Assembly (NCBI GenBank): GCA_035284745.1
Contig: JAYKIL010000012.1
Location: 1 to 64,000 of the forward strand
Source: JAYKJB01 sp035284745 [NCBI: Candidatus Sericytochromatia bacterium]
Lineage (GTDB): Bacteria > Cyanobacteriota > Sericytochromatia > S15B-MN24
Direction: 5' to 3'
DNA: 64,000 nt
Part shown: positions 1-9,493 of the stretch, piece by piece
Numbering within the stretch: the first letter of the stretch is position 1
How the letters are laid out: every line of letters begins with the position of its first letter
The notes under the pieces: model-generated
What the model was told of the DNA's origin: nothing
Databases searched by the model: none
Seen by the model: only the letters and a program-made list of their open reading frames with translations
Made by a program: the position numbers and the translations under genes

Positions 1-8
1 CCACTTCA

Positions 9-1775
9 ATGGATGTTTTCGTGGCCTGGCAACTCATTCCCGCCGACGGCCGTGCCGTCTCCGACATCGCCCAACGTCTCGGGCTGCCGCGCCCGGTGGC
101 CATCTTGCTGGCGCAACGCGGTTGCGAATCCGCTGAGGCCGCCCGACGTTTTTTGGGCGCCCGGGGCGATGTCAGCTGGATGAGCCACTTTAAGCCGCCG
201 CCCAGCATGCAGACCGCGGCCAAGCGCATCTTGGAGGCCAAAGAACGCGGCGAACGCGTGACCATTTACGGGGATTACGACGCGGATGGCGTCTCTGGCG
301 GCAGCGTCCTGCAGCGCTTTTTCAGCGCGGGGCTGGGGCTTGATGCCCACACGTTTTTGCCCAGCCGCTTCAAAGAGGGCTATGGCCTGAATGCGCGCGT
401 CATCCCGGAACTGGCTGCCGACGGCACGCAACTGATTGTCACCACCGACAATGGCATCACGGCAGTGGAAGCCGCCCAGGCCTGCGCGGCACACGGCATC
501 GATCTGATTGTCACCGATCACCATACGGCCAAGGACACGTTGCCCGAGGCCCTGGCCCTGGTGCATCCCAAGGTGGATTTCCCGGAATACACGGCGCTAT
601 CGGGCGCAGGGGTGGCCTTCATGCTGTGTATGGCCTTGTCCAATAATGACATCAAACGCACCGGGCAACTGCTCGATTTGGCCTGCATCGGCACCCTCGG
701 AGACATGGTCCCGCTCACCGATTATAACCGTGCCATCGTGCACCTCGGCCTGAAGCGCTGGAACCTGAACAACAAGCGGCTCGGAGCGTCAGCGATGCTG
801 AAGGCCTATAACGCCGCGCATCCGCGGTACGCGGTCGATACGGTCACCGCGACGGACTTGGGCTTTGTCATTGCCCCTTTGATCAATGCAGCAGGGCGAA
901 TGGAACACCCGCGCCTGGCCTATGAACTGTTGACCGCCAGCGACCCCACAACAGCGGACGCGTTGGCCCAGAAGCTCGTTCAACTCAATGAAGCGCGCAA
1001 GGCGGCCACGCGCGAGTTATTTGCGGAAATCAGCGCCACCATTGATGCCACCATGCCCGCGGATGAACATCCCTTTATTGTTCTGGAAGGCAGCGGTTGG
1101 CACCACGGCCTCGTGGGCTTGGTGGCAGGCAAAGTCCTCGAACGTTACGGGCGACCTGTGGTGATTCTGGGCGATGAAGAGCACGAGCCCGACCTGTTTC
1201 GGGGATCGGGACGAGCCCCTAAGGGTGTCAATTTAGTGCAACTGCTCGGGGAAGCCGATCGCCACATGGTGCGCTGGGGCGGCCACGCGCAGGCGGCGGG
1301 CTGCGGGGTCGAGCGTTCCTCCATTCCGGCCTTGCGGAAAACCTTGAACGACGCCTTGCGAAAGACAGGCTGGAGCCACGCGGCCGCCGTGCCGCAGGCC
1401 GATGTGTTGCTGCAACTGGATGACCTCGGCCCAGCCCTGTGGGACGCGGTGGACTTGCTTGAACCATTTGGACAAGAAAACCCCAAACCCCGATTTGCGC
1501 TGCAGGGCGCGAAAATGGAACGCATCCGGGTGCACAAAGGCCACCTGTTCGCCAGCCTTCACGCCCCGCGCGGCACCTTCGAAGTGGTGGGATGGAACAT
1601 GGGTCACGGCGCACCCTTTGCCGCAGAACACGACCTCCATTTCGCCTTGGAACGCGCGACAGACTTTCGCACAGGCGACCCTGTCCTGCGCCTCAATTTA
1701 TTGGCCCTTTTCCCGGCCCACTCTCGTCAAAGGCGCGCGCCAAAGCCTGGCGAAGTGGATGCGTTGCTCGATTGA
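9..1775 (+). CDS. recJ: single-stranded-DNA-specific exonuclease RecJ
   Basis: RecJ degrades single-stranded DNA 5' to 3' and acts in recombinational and mismatch repair in the cytoplasm. The 588-residue length is usual for the family. The DHH phosphoesterase core is intact: DYDADG at residues 89-94, TDNGI near 146-150 and the DHH triplet at 170-172 for metal binding. A DHHA1 region follows with GSGRAPKG near 400 and GGHAQAAG near 425. The C-terminal OB-like part ends at the stop. Only eight bases lie upstream of the ATG in this window, so no ribosome-binding site can be judged and the true start could lie further upstream. The next gene begins about 60 bases downstream on the same strand. 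Family assignment is very secure; nothing odd is seen in the coding sequence. Confidence 0.95.
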   Translation: MDVFVAWQLIPADGRAVSDIAQRLGLPRPVAILLAQRGCESAEAARRFLGARGDVSWMSHFKPPPSMQTAAKRILEAKERGERVTIYGDYDADGVSGGSVLQRFFSAGLGLDAHTFLPSRFKEGYGLNARVIPELAADGTQLIVTTDNGITAVEAAQACAAHGIDLIVTDHHTAKDTLPEALALVHPKVDFPEYTALSGAGVAFMLCMALSNNDIKRTGQLLDLACIGTLGDMVPLTDYNRAIVHLGLKRWNLNNKRLGASAMLKAYNAAHPRYAVDTVTATDLGFVIAPLINAAGRMEHPRLAYELLTASDPTTADALAQKLVQLNEARKAATRELFAEISATIDATMPADEHPFIVLEGSGWHHGLVGLVAGKVLERYGRPVVILGDEEHEPDLFRGSGRAPKGVNLVQLLGEADRHMVRWGGHAQAAGCGVERSSIPALRKTLNDALRKTGWSHAAAVPQADVLLQLDDLGPALWDAVDLLEPFGQENPKPRFALQGAKMERIRVHKGHLFASLHAPRGTFEVVGWNMGHGAPFAAEHDLHFALERATDFRTGDPVLRLNLLALFPAHSRQRRAPKPGEVDALLD

Positions 1776-1836
1776 AACGAGCCGCCCCCGGGTAGGAAGA
1801 GCGGGCAACAGGCTGTTCTATCAAGGAAAATCTGCA

Positions 1837-3609
1837 ATGAAAGCGCCACATTATCGTCGGGGCGTCGCCCTGGTTTTAATCGCTGCCGGCACGGTGGTGA
1901 CATTCGGATGTCAAACCGCGGCCGAACCCGCGCCCCCCGCCCCGAGTGGCGTTCGGGTCGCCAAGGCGAGCCCGACACCCGCGCCGGGGGCCACTGTCAC
2001 TGGCACGATCGAGATTCCGGCAGATAACGTGGCCTATCGGGTTCAGCAGGACAACGCGCCGCCCCTCGCTCTGCGTCCCGCAGCAGGGGCCCGCGTCTTT
2101 CTGGCTGATGCCTCGGGGAATCCCCTGCCGGGATTGCCCGAAGCCCGCACGGATGGACAAGGACGCTTTACATTGAACAAGGTTCCCCCCAGTTACAGCT
2201 ACGTGGTGGTCGCCGAAATCAGCACGGCAACCGCCAAGCCGGCGCAATATCGCAGCGTGACCAAGGTCTCTGACCTGGGGGCCACGGTGAAGGTGGACCC
2301 TGCCAGCACTCTGGTCACCTCAGCGGTGCTCGACGGCATGTCGGGCGACCTCGGGGAATTTAACCCCTCGCGCTTTCAAATGCTGAAAGATCGCATCGCC
2401 GGTTTGCTGCGCGCGACGGATCTTCCAGACTTCTCAGATGGCCTGAGGGTGCGGGACCACGTGCGCGAACTCGTGAAGGCAAACGATGAGTTGCGAGCCA
2501 CCCTCGCGAAAGTGCAAGAGGATCTTCGCAAAGTCCAAGACGACGTAGAATCCTTACGGACCCGCCTGGAACGCGAGCAAGCAGCGCCCAGCGAAACCCC
2601 CGCCACAACCGACGGAGGAACAGGTGCCACGCCAGACCCGACAGACGCGGGAACAGACACCACCCCTGCAACGCCAGTCCCCAATCCGCAGGCACCGAAT
2701 GCCTCCACGGCCCCGACGCCGGTGGCGGAGAGAACGCCCATCCCCGCCAGTGTGCCATCGCCGAAAGCGGAAGATTTTCTCTGGCTGCGCCCAGAAGTGC
2801 CGACCCCGGGGCTCACCTACCGGACCTTCAATAGCAAGGCGGCAGGCAGCGAGGTGAACTTCTACGTATACACCCCCCCCACCTACCAAAGCGAGACCAC
2901 CCGACGCTTCCCCGTGATGTATTGGTTGCACGGCACCGGCGGGGGCGACGGCGGCCAAGGCCAGCTCGCCCGCGTCATTGACAACGCCATCAAGGCGCGC
3001 AAAATCCCGCCGATGCTCGTAGTATTCCCCAACGGCTTACCCCGCGGCATGTGGGTCGACTCTAAAGACGGCGCGCGCAAAGTGGAAGGCATGTTCATTG
3101 ACGACCTCATTCCCCTGGTCGATCGGGAATATCGCACCCAGGGCACCCGCAGCGGACGCCTTGTTGAAGGCTTCAGTATGGGGGGCTATGGGGCCGGTCG
3201 TTTGGGTTTCAAGCATCACACTTTGTTTGCGGGCATCTCCATGTTTGCAGGGGGACCGTTGGATCTTGAATTTGAAGGCGCCCGCGCCAGCTCTGAACCT
3301 GATGCCCGTGAGTTCTTAATGGCCTATGTTTATGGGGGTGATCTCTCGCACTATCAGGCGGTCAGCCCGCGACGTATCGCTGAACAGAACGTCGAAGTCC
3401 TGAAGACCTTCGGGCCCTTGCGCGTCATTATCGGGGATCAAGATTTCACTTACGGAAAAAACAAAGACTTCCACGAGCATCTCGAAAAACTGGGTATTCC
3501 CCACGATTACCGGGTCATCAGCGGCGTGAGTCACGACATGCCAAAACTCATTATGGGATTGGGCGAAGATAACTGGGCATTTTATCGCCGCGTGTTTGGG
3601 AATCCGTAG
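1837..3609 (+). CDS. lipoprotein with regulatory-like domain and C-terminal esterase
   Basis: This is probably an exported lipid-anchored esterase. I chose the ATG at 1837 because AAGGAA lies just upstream and the protein then begins with a basic, hydrophobic signal ending in a lipobox (VTFGC). A longer open frame into recJ exists but is recJ shadow. Residues about 40-170 resemble a carboxypeptidase-regulatory or Ig-like beta domain. Then comes a short coiled coil (about 190-245) and a Thr/Pro/Ala-rich linker. The C-terminal half is an alpha/beta hydrolase of the esterase D / feruloyl esterase type, with the nucleophile elbow GFSMGGYG (serine about residue 447), an aspartate in IIGDQDF and a histidine in SGVSHD. 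The substrate is unknown; polysaccharide acyl esters would fit the family. It may be co-transcribed with recJ. Confidence 0.8.
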   Translation: MKAPHYRRGVALVLIAAGTVVTFGCQTAAEPAPPAPSGVRVAKASPTPAPGATVTGTIEIPADNVAYRVQQDNAPPLALRPAAGARVFLADASGNPLPGLPEARTDGQGRFTLNKVPPSYSYVVVAEISTATAKPAQYRSVTKVSDLGATVKVDPASTLVTSAVLDGMSGDLGEFNPSRFQMLKDRIAGLLRATDLPDFSDGLRVRDHVRELVKANDELRATLAKVQEDLRKVQDDVESLRTRLEREQAAPSETPATTDGGTGATPDPTDAGTDTTPATPVPNPQAPNASTAPTPVAERTPIPASVPSPKAEDFLWLRPEVPTPGLTYRTFNSKAAGSEVNFYVYTPPTYQSETTRRFPVMYWLHGTGGGDGGQGQLARVIDNAIKARKIPPMLVVFPNGLPRGMWVDSKDGARKVEGMFIDDLIPLVDREYRTQGTRSGRLVEGFSMGGYGAGRLGFKHHTLFAGISMFAGGPLDLEFEGARASSEPDAREFLMAYVYGGDLSHYQAVSPRRIAEQNVEVLKTFGPLRVIIGDQDFTYGKNKDFHEHLEKLGIPHDYRVISGVSHDMPKLIMGLGEDNWAFYRRVFGNP

Positions 3610-3687
3610 GTTTTTTTGGAACCGTTTTGAAACCAGGGTTTCCGACAACAAGGCAAGCCTCCCTTCGCCCACATAGGAGTTTGCCTC

Positions 3688-4224
3688 GTGCAGCCCATCG
3701 CGCATTTTTCCGGCATTCCCCCGATTCCCCCTGCACGTCCCACGGGGCCACAGCCGCTGCCTCCACCCGCACCCGTTCAAGCCTTCAACGCGCCCCCACG
3801 CTGGGCCCCCCCTCAAGCCGCCCTAGAGCCCGAGCTCTGGTTCTGGGTTCAAGGCTTGCGCGAATTCGCGCCACTCACCGCAGCCATTGGGATGGGTGCC
3901 GGCGTCCTCATCGGCTTGGCCGCCGGCACCCCCGCCCTCGGCGCGGCGTGGGGGGCCTGTATCGTAACCGGCATTCCGGGTATTGCGATTGCGCTGGGAA
4001 CCTACGGGGTACCGCTCGTGCGGAGCCTGCTACGAGGGGATGGGTTGGGTCGAACGCCGCTTCGAGACCTGTCTTTTGCGGGTGGGGTTCTCCTGCCAAC
4101 CGCTGCCGTTGCTGTGGGCAGCGCGCTGGCCGTGGGCACGAATGCCTTGGCCTTTGGTGGTCTGCTTGGCGCCATCACGCTGTTTGGCGCAGGACGCCTG
4201 TGGCGAAGGCTCACCCGACGGTAA
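3688..4224 (+). CDS. small proline-rich N-terminus membrane protein, unknown
   Basis: I do not recognise the family. The protein is 178 residues, starts at a GTG preceded by TAGGAG about eight bases upstream, and opens with about 45 proline-rich residues. Two long hydrophobic Gly/Ala-rich stretches follow (about residues 62-110 and 128-170), each long enough for one or two membrane spans, separated by a short basic loop. It ends directly before the candidate start region of the downstream motor gene, so it may be read with the DNA-end-processing module, although nothing in the protein suggests a role in DNA repair. The 78-base gap before it contains no clear terminator. Confidence 0.55.
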   Translation: MQPIAHFSGIPPIPPARPTGPQPLPPPAPVQAFNAPPRWAPPQAALEPELWFWVQGLREFAPLTAAIGMGAGVLIGLAAGTPALGAAWGACIVTGIPGIAIALGTYGVPLVRSLLRGDGLGRTPLRDLSFAGGVLLPTAAVAVGSALAVGTNALAFGGLLGAITLFGAGRLWRRLTRR

Positions 4225-4311
4225 TTGATTCACCCCGGGATTAAAACCGTTCCCAACACAGGCCCGGCCCGTGGTTTACTTAGGGGGCATATTGGCCCAT
4301 GGAACTCGTCC

Positions 4312-6423
4312 GTGTCCCACTCAATTCTCACTTTTGATGCTGTGCGCGATCTGGGGTCGGCCCATACCCGGATGGTTTTGGTTGGGGATCTCGGCGCAGG
4401 AAAAAGCGCTGCCCTGCGCGAACATTATCGCCAACTGCTGCGCGCCGGATTGCGCTCTGACCGGGTACTGGTCTGGATAGCCAACACCGCGCAGGCCGCT
4501 GCTTGGAAAGAGGCCATCAAAGCCTACGACTTTTCTCACGGTGCGACCCTGGTCATGACCTTTCGCTCATGGGTGCGCCAGGAACTACTGACCCATTGGG
4601 CCGATGTCGAGGCCAGCGGTTTGCTTCCCGGCCCCCCCCCGGCGCCCGAACCAACTTTCGTGGGGATCTCGGCGGCCCAACAGCTTTTGCGCATGGTGGT
4701 CACCCCCATGCGCGAGCAATTCCCGGTGCTGGAGGACTGTCGCACGCCACCGATGCACCAACTGATTCAAATCTTGGACACTTACGCCCGGCTGGTGGAA
4801 CACGGCATCTCGCCCCTAGAGGCAGCTGCGAGGCTCGATACCGGCCATCATCTCAGTTCCCATTCGCCTGAATTGCACCGTTTTGTCGGGGAGGCCATCA
4901 GCCAATACCGGCAGTTTTGCTTGAAACACCGTGTGCTCGACCACAACTTGCAACTGGAACTGTTTCAGCACACGCTCTGGGCCCATCCCGCTTACCGCAC
5001 ACGCGTCCGCGAGGCCGTCGATGTTCTGATGGTCGATAACCTGGAGGAAAGCATTCCGCTCGCGCAGGCGGTGGTTGCTCATTGCGGCGAGGGTCCATCG
5101 GGCCTCGTGCTGGCACGCGATCGCAACGGAGGTTTGCGAGAGTACCTCGGCGGCGACGTAGATGGCGTGGACCAGCTTTTGCTCGACCTCAACTTGGAAA
5201 CACGGCTGCTGGCGACACAAGCGCCTTTTTCCTCGATGGCCGCCGCGCTCTCAAGTTTGGCCCTCGCGGGTTTCGAGGCCGAACCGCCCCCGGCGTTGGC
5301 CGCCCCAGGCTTTCGAGTCCATAGCGCACGCACGCTGCGCGTGCAGATGTTTGAAGAAGTCTCTCACCGACTGAATGCATTGTTAGACAACGGCGTGCGC
5401 CAAGGAGAAATTGTTGTCATCGCCCCCGTGGTCGATCCGTTGCTGGTGTGGCACGTGCGCCAAACGTTGGCCGCCCGGGGCATGGACCTGCGGGTTTTAG
5501 CGGGCTCCAATCGCGTCATCGACCACCGTCCGGTGCGTATCTTGGTCACATTGTGCCGGCTCGCGCGTCCCTCGTGGCAAGCCCCCCCTCCTTCTGCAGA
5601 TGTCGGAGAAATGCTGGAGGTTTTGTTGGGAATTCACCCACTCGAAGCCATTCGCCTCCAACAGGTCGGATATCCGGAAACCGTTCTGTTAGACCCAGAG
5701 CCCCTGAAATGGCCGCAGAATTTGTTGGGCCTGAAAGAGGCATACACCAGCATTTACCGATGGCTCGTGACAGCGACCGACACCCACCATCCGCTGGATC
5801 GGCTGCTCGAAAGTGCCTTTGCTGAGCTGTATGCTCCCCGTTGTTTAAGGCAGATGGCCCCCGATGGGCCGGACGCCATTCCTTGGCGTTCAGACGATGT
5901 CTTGGGAGTGCTTCAGATGGATCAACTCATTCAGGGCGCTCGTCAGTTTCGTCACCTCGCGACACGCGTAGGCCTCAACAACGACGAAATTCCAAAACAC
6001 TTCTTGCGCTCAATTTATGCCGGCGAACTGGCAGAAAGGCCACTCATTCCCCGCGGTGTTTTGCCTGAAGCCGTCACCTTGTATACCGCCGCCAAATATG
6101 CGGAAGAAGGCCCATGTGTCCCCCACCAAATTTGGGTCGACGCCAGTTCTCCGCAATGGCATAAATCGGATGTGCGCGAACTCACCAACCCCCGGGTGTT
6201 GGCCCGTCATTGGCCGCCCCGCGTGTATACGGAGGACGACGATCAACGCCACCAAGCAGACAAGCTGGCGCGCACCCTGCAAACGCTGGTACTTAAAAGT
6301 ACGCGTGCCATCGATGTCTATGCGTCAGACTACAGTTCTGATGGACAGGAATTGCACGGCGACCTGTCCGAGTGGCTGGTTGAACTGATTGCCCACGAGG
6401 CCGAGGTGTCCCGTGGCCTTTAA
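4312..6423 (+). CDS. degenerate UvrD/AddB-like motor subunit
   Basis: The protein looks like the partner motor of an AddAB/AdnAB-type helicase-nuclease. A P-loop GDLGAGKS lies near residues 25-32 (start at GTG 4312). The second strand is VLMVDNLEES, where a working UvrD helicase would have DExQ, so the Walker B site is altered. A 2A-like region follows (VRQGEIVVIAPV, then a run ending VRILVTLCRLARP), but recognisable helicase motifs V and VI are not visible. It lacks the C-terminal iron-sulphur nuclease domain of classical AddB. The open frame extends upstream to a TTG at 4225; GTG 4312 leaves a compact N-terminus before the P-loop, but no strong ribosome-binding site decides between them. 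It overlaps the next gene, whose GTG at 6412 lies inside its 3' end. A DNA-scanning or regulatory motor role is inferred. Confidence 0.65.
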   Translation: MSHSILTFDAVRDLGSAHTRMVLVGDLGAGKSAALREHYRQLLRAGLRSDRVLVWIANTAQAAAWKEAIKAYDFSHGATLVMTFRSWVRQELLTHWADVEASGLLPGPPPAPEPTFVGISAAQQLLRMVVTPMREQFPVLEDCRTPPMHQLIQILDTYARLVEHGISPLEAAARLDTGHHLSSHSPELHRFVGEAISQYRQFCLKHRVLDHNLQLELFQHTLWAHPAYRTRVREAVDVLMVDNLEESIPLAQAVVAHCGEGPSGLVLARDRNGGLREYLGGDVDGVDQLLLDLNLETRLLATQAPFSSMAAALSSLALAGFEAEPPPALAAPGFRVHSARTLRVQMFEEVSHRLNALLDNGVRQGEIVVIAPVVDPLLVWHVRQTLAARGMDLRVLAGSNRVIDHRPVRILVTLCRLARPSWQAPPPSADVGEMLEVLLGIHPLEAIRLQQVGYPETVLLDPEPLKWPQNLLGLKEAYTSIYRWLVTATDTHHPLDRLLESAFAELYAPRCLRQMAPDGPDAIPWRSDDVLGVLQMDQLIQGARQFRHLATRVGLNNDEIPKHFLRSIYAGELAERPLIPRGVLPEAVTLYTAAKYAEEGPCVPHQIWVDASSPQWHKSDVRELTNPRVLARHWPPRVYTEDDDQRHQADKLARTLQTLVLKSTRAIDVYASDYSSDGQELHGDLSEWLVELIAHEAEVSRGL

Positions 6424-8608
6424 ACCGCGCAAAGCACAACAAGAGGTCTTGGCCTATCAAGGGGGTGAACTGGCCATCTCCGCCGTGCCGGGGGCGGGAA
6501 AAACCACCTGTTTGGTTTTATTAACCACCAAGCTCATCCTCCAAGACGGTGTCCGCCCCAGCCAGATTCTTATTCTGACCTACACGCGCGCGGCAGCCGC
6601 CAACATTCGGGAACGGATCCGCACCGCCTTGCGAGCACAGGGCGCCAGTGCCCACGGCTTAAAGGCGCAAACCATCCATTCTTTTTGTCACGAACTGTTA
6701 ATGCGCCGCGCGGGCCGTTTGGGATTCCCCGATGGCTTTCAAATTATCAGCGGCAGCGAGCAAGACAACATGCTGCAATCGGCTCTCCTGAGCCACCTCG
6801 AAAACCCCGACCATTTGGAAGCGTTTTGGAAAGGTCATGGAATCGACCTCAACAAACGCGGGCCTGACACCCTGTCTCAAGCTCAGGAGGTATCGCGCAA
6901 GGCCGCCCTTCGGGCCTTGGGCATCATCAAGAACATCAACCTCAACCTTGACGAAGCGTGCGACACGCTCGAGGGCGCCCAGTTTGGAGAGATTGCAGCG
7001 ACCGTGCGACATTATGAAGAGGAGCGAATCGCCCGGGGCCTGCTCGATTATGACGATCTCATCCGATTAACAACCCAGCTCTTAGAGCAAGATCCCGGCG
7101 TGCTGGCTCACCTACAACAACGCTTCCGCTACGTGCTTGAGGACGAGGCCCAAGATTCAACCCAAGGACAAAAACGCATTATTGACCAATTGGTCGCCCC
7201 CCATCACAACTTGGTGCGCGTGGGAGACTCGAACCAGTCCATTTACGCCACCTTCACGCTCAATTCTCCTGAATTCTTCAGGCAGTTTTGCAAAACAGCC
7301 CCGCGCGTCGACATGTGTGAATCCAGCCGCAGCAGTGCCCCCATTCTCTCTTTGGCCAATGAGCTGATTCATTACACGAATCAAACCTATGCGCAGGCCT
7401 TTGAGCCCAACAGGGTCATCCCCGCCGAAGACGGAAGTAACCCGCCCGCCCATTCCAGCACCATCAAGTGGAGCGTCCACGCCAAGAAAGAAAAAGAAGT
7501 CGAGTTCATTGCCGATGCCATCAAAGCAGGACACGCCAAACCGGTAGAGGGACGGTATATGAGTCACGCCATCCTGCTCGCCCAAAATTACCAAGTGCTG
7601 GATTTTGTGCATGCCCTGGAGGAACGCGGGGTGCCGGTGGCAGAGGGAGGCGCCCAGGGCACGGCCAGCCAGATGGTGGTCGAAATGGTTCTTCGTCTGC
7701 TGAAATTTTTGATGTTGGACGGCCACCATCAACGCTATCGCTATGATCTCGTGGAAGCTTTCTTGGCCCAAACGCGCTATCGTGACGGCCTCTATCCCGA
7801 GCAACTGGAACAACATCGCGAACGCCTCGTGCGCTTCATCCAAAACAACGCATACGATTGGCGACAATTGCTGAGTGTGTCACCCGCAGCTCCTCTCCCG
7901 CCCCCCCCTGACCTCAATGAGGCGCAATGGGAGGACTTCCGTCAGTTTTTGCGACAAGCCGCCAGCCTTCTGGGCCTGCGACACCTATCGCCCGTCGACC
8001 TTATCACCGCCATCGCCGGGGCATTTTTCAATACGCCCTATCAATTGAGCGTGGCCCAAGCCATGAGTGTCTCAGTCAGGCGCACGCTTTATCATCGCCC
8101 CGACTTCAGACTTTCACAGGTGGTGCAGGAGCTCGAAGAAAACCTCAGCGCTTCAAATTTTCGCGAGCGCCTTTTTCCGGCCGCCTTGGAGGAAATCTCC
8201 AAAGACGCGCATACCCAGGACCCTGGCAGTTCACCCCAACCGGTGCGAATTCTTACGATGCACAGTGCTAAGGGACTGGAGTTCGACGTGGTGTGGCTTC
8301 CATCGCTGCATAACAATCGCGATTTCCCCTGGTCCCCCCATCACGCCCGGGTTGACGATGGCCGCGTGTTAGAGGTCGATCTTTTGCTCAACTCGTTCGG
8401 ACGTCGGGAAACACTCGACCCTGCCACCTTAGAAACAAAAGCCCGTCAGGCTCAAGTAGAAGAACGCCTGCGCCTGTTGTACGTAGGAATCACGCGCGCG
8501 CGACGCTTCCTGCGTCCCAGTTATTGCGCCTCGGACTGGTACGCCAGCAAATTTCCCCACCTGGTGGTAGAACCCCACATCGTGCACCTGCAAGAGCAAA
8601 ACCTGTGA
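6412..8608 (+). CDS. UvrD/Rep-family (AddA-like) ATP-dependent DNA helicase
   Basis: This is a superfamily 1A 3'-5' DNA helicase with the motif set readable: P-loop AVPGAGKTT (I), ILTYTRAAA (Ia), EDEAQD (II), GDSNQSIY (III), TMHSAKGLEFDVVW (V) and LLYVGITRARR (VI). At about 730 residues it has the helicase core but no C-terminal nuclease domain, unlike AddA or RecB of about 1200 residues. I place the start at GTG 6412, just before FKPRKAQQ, because it overlaps the upstream stop by 12 bases and leaves a normal Q-motif N-terminus. A longer frame from 6389 exists. Its stop overlaps the GTG of the nuclease gene. The order motor, helicase, nuclease with overlapping ends strongly suggests one complex for processing double-strand breaks. 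A plain UvrD/PcrA repair helicase is the alternative. Confidence 0.88.
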
Positions 8609-9441
8609 ACACCGCCCGTCTCAACCCCAACCTGTCTGCCAGTGCACTGGGGCTTTTTAGCGCCTGCGAGCGCCTCTTTGAATATAAATACGTTCACCCA
8701 CGCACGTGGCCGGGGCCCAACAGCATTGACCAAGAGGCCGAAGAGCGAACTTTACAAGCGGGGCAGCGCCTGCACCAATTGTTGCATATGGCGGCTCGGG
8801 GTCTGGAAATAGACTCGTTGGCGGCCAGTACGCCGGAAACAGCGCGCTGGGTTCGCGCCTACGCCTCTTCACCGTATGCACAGACCCAGGGAGAAATTTT
8901 TTCCGAGCAAGCCCTGATGTTTTCTCTTGGGGGCAGAAAAATCATCGCGAAGGTGGATCGCATCATCAAAAGCGGAGACACGTGGACCATTATTGACTGG
9001 AAAACCTCGCGTCGTGCCCCCAACGCCGAAGCTTTGCGTCGCGACTGGCAGGCCCGCATCTACCCGTTGGCGCTGGTCGAGGCAGGCACCGTTCTCAACG
9101 GAGGGAAGCCCATCCGCCCCTCACAGGTTGAGACGCTTTTCGTATACCTTGAACCCAATATTACGCGGCGTCTCACTTTCGACGACGCGCGGCGTAAAGA
9201 ATCCCTGGACACCCTGCAAACTGCCGTCGAGAGCATTAACCGCGCAGAGCAGAACGGATTTTCGGCCACAGGGAAGGCCACCGGGCGTTGCACCCGTCCC
9301 TTATGCCAGTATTACTCTCTGTGCCACATGGAAGCACCGCCCCCCGCCGTGGTCGAAACCACGCCTCCCACGGAAGTCCCCGAGGAACGACTGGCCCTTT
9401 TTGATGAGTTCGAGTTCGACGACGAACCCATCATTCTCTAG
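8605..9441 (+). CDS. PD-(D/E)XK nuclease of RecB/AddB/Cas4 type with probable Fe-S cluster
   Basis: A stand-alone RecB-family nuclease of 278 residues. The GTG start overlaps the helicase stop (GTGA), indicating translational coupling. Active-site motifs in order: GxxxH at residues 53-57 (GQRLH), Glu101, Asp118 in KVDRI, Asp131-Trp-Lys133 in IDWKTS, and the Q-xxx-Y motif at 149-153. Four cysteines frame the domain in the way known from AddB and Cas4 iron-sulphur nucleases: Cys21 near the N-terminus (FSAC) and Cys229, Cys234 and Cys240 near the end (spacing Cx4Cx5C). An acidic tail of about 35 residues follows. No Cas genes or repeats are nearby, so a Cas4 role is unlikely. With the two upstream motors it would supply the single nuclease of an AddAB/AdnAB-like machine; this is inference from gene order and domain content. 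Confidence 0.85.
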   Translation: MNTARLNPNLSASALGLFSACERLFEYKYVHPRTWPGPNSIDQEAEERTLQAGQRLHQLLHMAARGLEIDSLAASTPETARWVRAYASSPYAQTQGEIFSEQALMFSLGGRKIIAKVDRIIKSGDTWTIIDWKTSRRAPNAEALRRDWQARIYPLALVEAGTVLNGGKPIRPSQVETLFVYLEPNITRRLTFDDARRKESLDTLQTAVESINRAEQNGFSATGKATGRCTRPLCQYYSLCHMEAPPPAVVETTPPTEVPEERLALFDEFEFDDEPIIL

Positions 9442-9493
9442 AAGAAAGCCCACCAAGAGTAACCCGGATGGCTCAGGTTAACGGCCCCCCGGG

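Noticed and set aside
1402-1836. N-terminal extension of the esterase gene into recJ
   Set aside because: The extension only mirrors recJ in another frame; a lipoprotein signal and ribosome-binding site mark the ATG at 1837.
8605-9441. Cas4 identity of the nuclease
   Set aside because: No CRISPR repeats or other cas genes are in the window, and it is coupled to two helicase-like motors.
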